Both the position numbers and the translations under genes were made by a program. Of a stretch of 6,217 nucleotides of DNA, positions 5,500-6,217 are shown in pieces. The stretch is from Gemmatimonadota bacterium (GTDB lineage Bacteria; Gemmatimonadota; Gemmatimonadetes; Gemmatimonadales; GWC2-71-9). The DNA lies in assembly GCA_004357415.1 (NCBI GenBank), contig SMVY01000096.1, positions 1 through 6,217 of the forward strand, given 5' to 3'. The notes beneath the pieces are model-generated. The model worked only from the letters and a program-made list of their open reading frames with translations. It was not told the DNA's origin and searched no databases. Each line of letters opens with the position of its first letter. Position 1 is the stretch's first letter.

Positions 5500-5976
5500 G
5501 TGACTCAAACGGGGCTTCCTCAAGTGACCACAGCATCAGATCTGGAAGATCGTCTGGTACGGTTCGGCGCGGCTATATGTCGCTGCATAAACAGACTCCC
5601 AACAACCCGACTGGGACTCCATATAACGAGCCAGTTGCTGCGGAGTGCCACCTCACCCGCGGCAAATTACGCGGAAGCCCGAGCAGGTGAATCACAGCGA
5701 GACTTCACTCATAAGTTAAAACTATGCCTGAAGGAGCTCCGGGAGACTCTTGTCTGGCTAAAACTCATCCAGGAGCTCCACATCCTCAGGGACGAACAGT
5801 TCCACAAAGCGCTGAAAGAAGCCGACGAACTAGTCGCCCTCTTCGTATGCAGCGTACGTACTCTAGAGCAAAGGGCCGCAACCACTCTCCACAAATCAGG
5901 AATCAAGAATCAAGAATCAAGAATGAGTAAGCACCCTCACCGCGCCGGCAGCACATCCTTAAATGCCTCCCCATAA
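5500..5976 (+). CDS. Four-helix-bundle protein, S23/IVP family (23S rRNA intervening-sequence-protein type)
   Basis: The core (about residues 14-126) is the four-helix-bundle family related to proteins encoded in 23S rRNA intervening sequences and to the Avd accessory protein of diversity-generating retroelements. Family features seen: DLEDRLVRFGAAICRCI (helix 1), LPTTRLGLHITSQLLRSATSPAANYAEA (helix 2, with the conserved SxxAAN-Y-EA pattern), SQRDFTHKLKLCLKELRETLVWLK (helix 3) and FHKALKEADELVALFVCSVRTL (helix 4). Basic residues suggest nucleic-acid binding, but the role is unknown. The frame is blocked by TGA at 5497-5499, so GTG 5500 is the earliest start; GTG 5524 is also possible, and neither has a Shine-Dalgarno. 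The family normally ends near residue 128; the remaining tail is read through the right heptamer array (IKNQESR) and antisense to the end of the neighbouring permease gene, so it is probably not functional sequence. Inverted repeats bracket the gene. Confidence 0.85.
   Translation: MTQTGLPQVTTASDLEDRLVRFGAAICRCINRLPTTRLGLHITSQLLRSATSPAANYAEARAGESQRDFTHKLKLCLKELRETLVWLKLIQELHILRDEQFHKALKEADELVALFVCSVRTLEQRAATTLHKSGIKNQESRMSKHPHRAGSTSLNASP
5896..5923 (+). repeat. Right heptamer array of the four-helix-bundle cassette
   Basis: Four tandem 7-bp units: TCAGGAA (one mismatch) followed by three perfect TCAAGAA copies. The last 21 bp are the exact reverse complement of the left array. The array lies inside the extended reading frame of the four-helix-bundle gene and 13 bp from the stop codon of the convergent permease gene. 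Reads of this repeat in protein frame give the characteristic KNQES string. Confidence 0.9.
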
Positions 5977-6217
5977 ATCTCCCACACCGTAACAAACAGC
6001 GCCGCAATAACCGGCCCAATCACAATCCCCGCCGCCCCGAACAACACGATCCCTCCCATGGTCCCAAGAAGAATCAACAAATCCGGCATCTGCGTGTCCT
6101 TGCCCACCAGCCATGGACGAAGAACGTTGTCGACGCTGCCAACCACCGCCGCGTTCCAGATTGTCAGCCCAATGGCCGTCCCGGTATCTCCCGCGGCGAA
6201 CAAGTAGATGACCGCCG
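5937..6217 (-). CDS. AI-2E family transporter (PF01594), C-terminal part, truncated by window edge
   Basis: The minus-strand frame is open to the right edge (begins AVIYLFAAGDTG), so the TTG at 6203 is internal and the real start lies to the right. The 93 visible codons match the C-terminal quarter of AI-2E-family permeases, which are normally 340-380 residues: the signature DNVLRPWLVGKDTQMPDLL, then the membrane segment LLGTMGGIVLFGAAGIVIGP and the final helix VIAALFVTVWEIY. The family was named for proposed AI-2 export (E. coli TqsA), but members also include sodium/proton antiporters and unknowns, so no substrate is assigned. It converges on the four-helix-bundle gene, overlapping the tail of that ORF by 40 bases. 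Its stop is only 13 bp from the heptamer array, so the cassette inserted at or very near its 3' end without damaging the conserved protein. Confidence 0.9.
   Translation of the reverse strand, partial: AVIYLFAAGDTGTAIGLTIWNAAVVGSVDNVLRPWLVGKDTQMPDLLILLGTMGGIVLFGAAGIVIGPVIAALFVTVWEIYGEAFKDVLPAR

Noticed and set aside
5410..5523. Longer N-terminus of the acylase, 38 residues upstream of the signal peptide
   Set aside because: The extension translates the heptamer array (RIKNQEPK), would bury the signal peptide and has no ribosome binding site; the ATG at 5409 has one.
5500..5976. Avd of a diversity-generating retroelement
   Set aside because: The protein shares the four-helix-bundle fold, but no reverse transcriptase, template repeat or variable-repeat target gene is seen in the window.
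3268..6217. A quorum-quenching module made of the acylase and the AI-2E permease
   Set aside because: The genes are separated by the repeat cassette and are not clearly co-transcribed; the permease family name does not establish an AI-2 substrate, and AI-2 is not an acyl amide.

Overview
The 6.2 kb window looks like bacterial chromosome from a Gram-negative, GC-rich organism. Evidence for an outer membrane and periplasm is the tail of an outer-membrane beta-barrel protein and a penicillin-acylase-type enzyme with a signal peptide. The combination (acylase, DUF502, HdeD-type DUF308 protein, YihY/BrkB protein, free-standing four-helix-bundle gene with heptamer repeats) would fit an environmental phylum such as Gemmatimonadota, but that placement is an inference and not proven by the sequence.

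Positions 1-3235 are read on the plus strand. They hold the 3' part of a HAD-superfamily phosphatase cut by the left edge, an overlapping DUF502 membrane protein, a 256-bp gap with a candidate promoter and a doubtful small ORF, a six-helix DUF308/HdeD-like membrane protein, the 3' remnant of an outer-membrane porin-like gene (about 88 codons, no start), and a complete YihY/BrkB-family membrane protein starting at GTG. The three intact membrane-protein genes suggest an envelope-related neighbourhood, but the sequence does not link them into one pathway.

Positions 3268-5409 are one large minus-strand gene for a secreted penicillin-acylase-family N-terminal-nucleophile hydrolase. Its nucleophile Ser, the His 22 residues later and the Asn motif can all be seen. 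It converges on the BrkB gene; the 32 bp between the two stop codons hold a C9 run and are bracketed by an imperfect inverted repeat.

Positions 5479-5923 form a small cassette. A four-helix-bundle (S23/IVP, 23S rRNA intervening-sequence protein) gene on the plus strand is bracketed by inverted arrays of a 7-bp repeat: three perfect TTCTTGA copies on the left, and three perfect plus one degenerate TCAAGAA copies on the right. This is the most unusual structure in the window. Downstream and convergent, with a 40-bp overlap, is the 3' end of an AI-2E-family (PF01594) permease cut by the right edge.

No rRNA, tRNA, CRISPR array, transposase or confident riboswitch was seen. I found no clearly new multi-gene system. 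The porin remnant and the repeat-bracketed IVP cassette are the observations most worth following.
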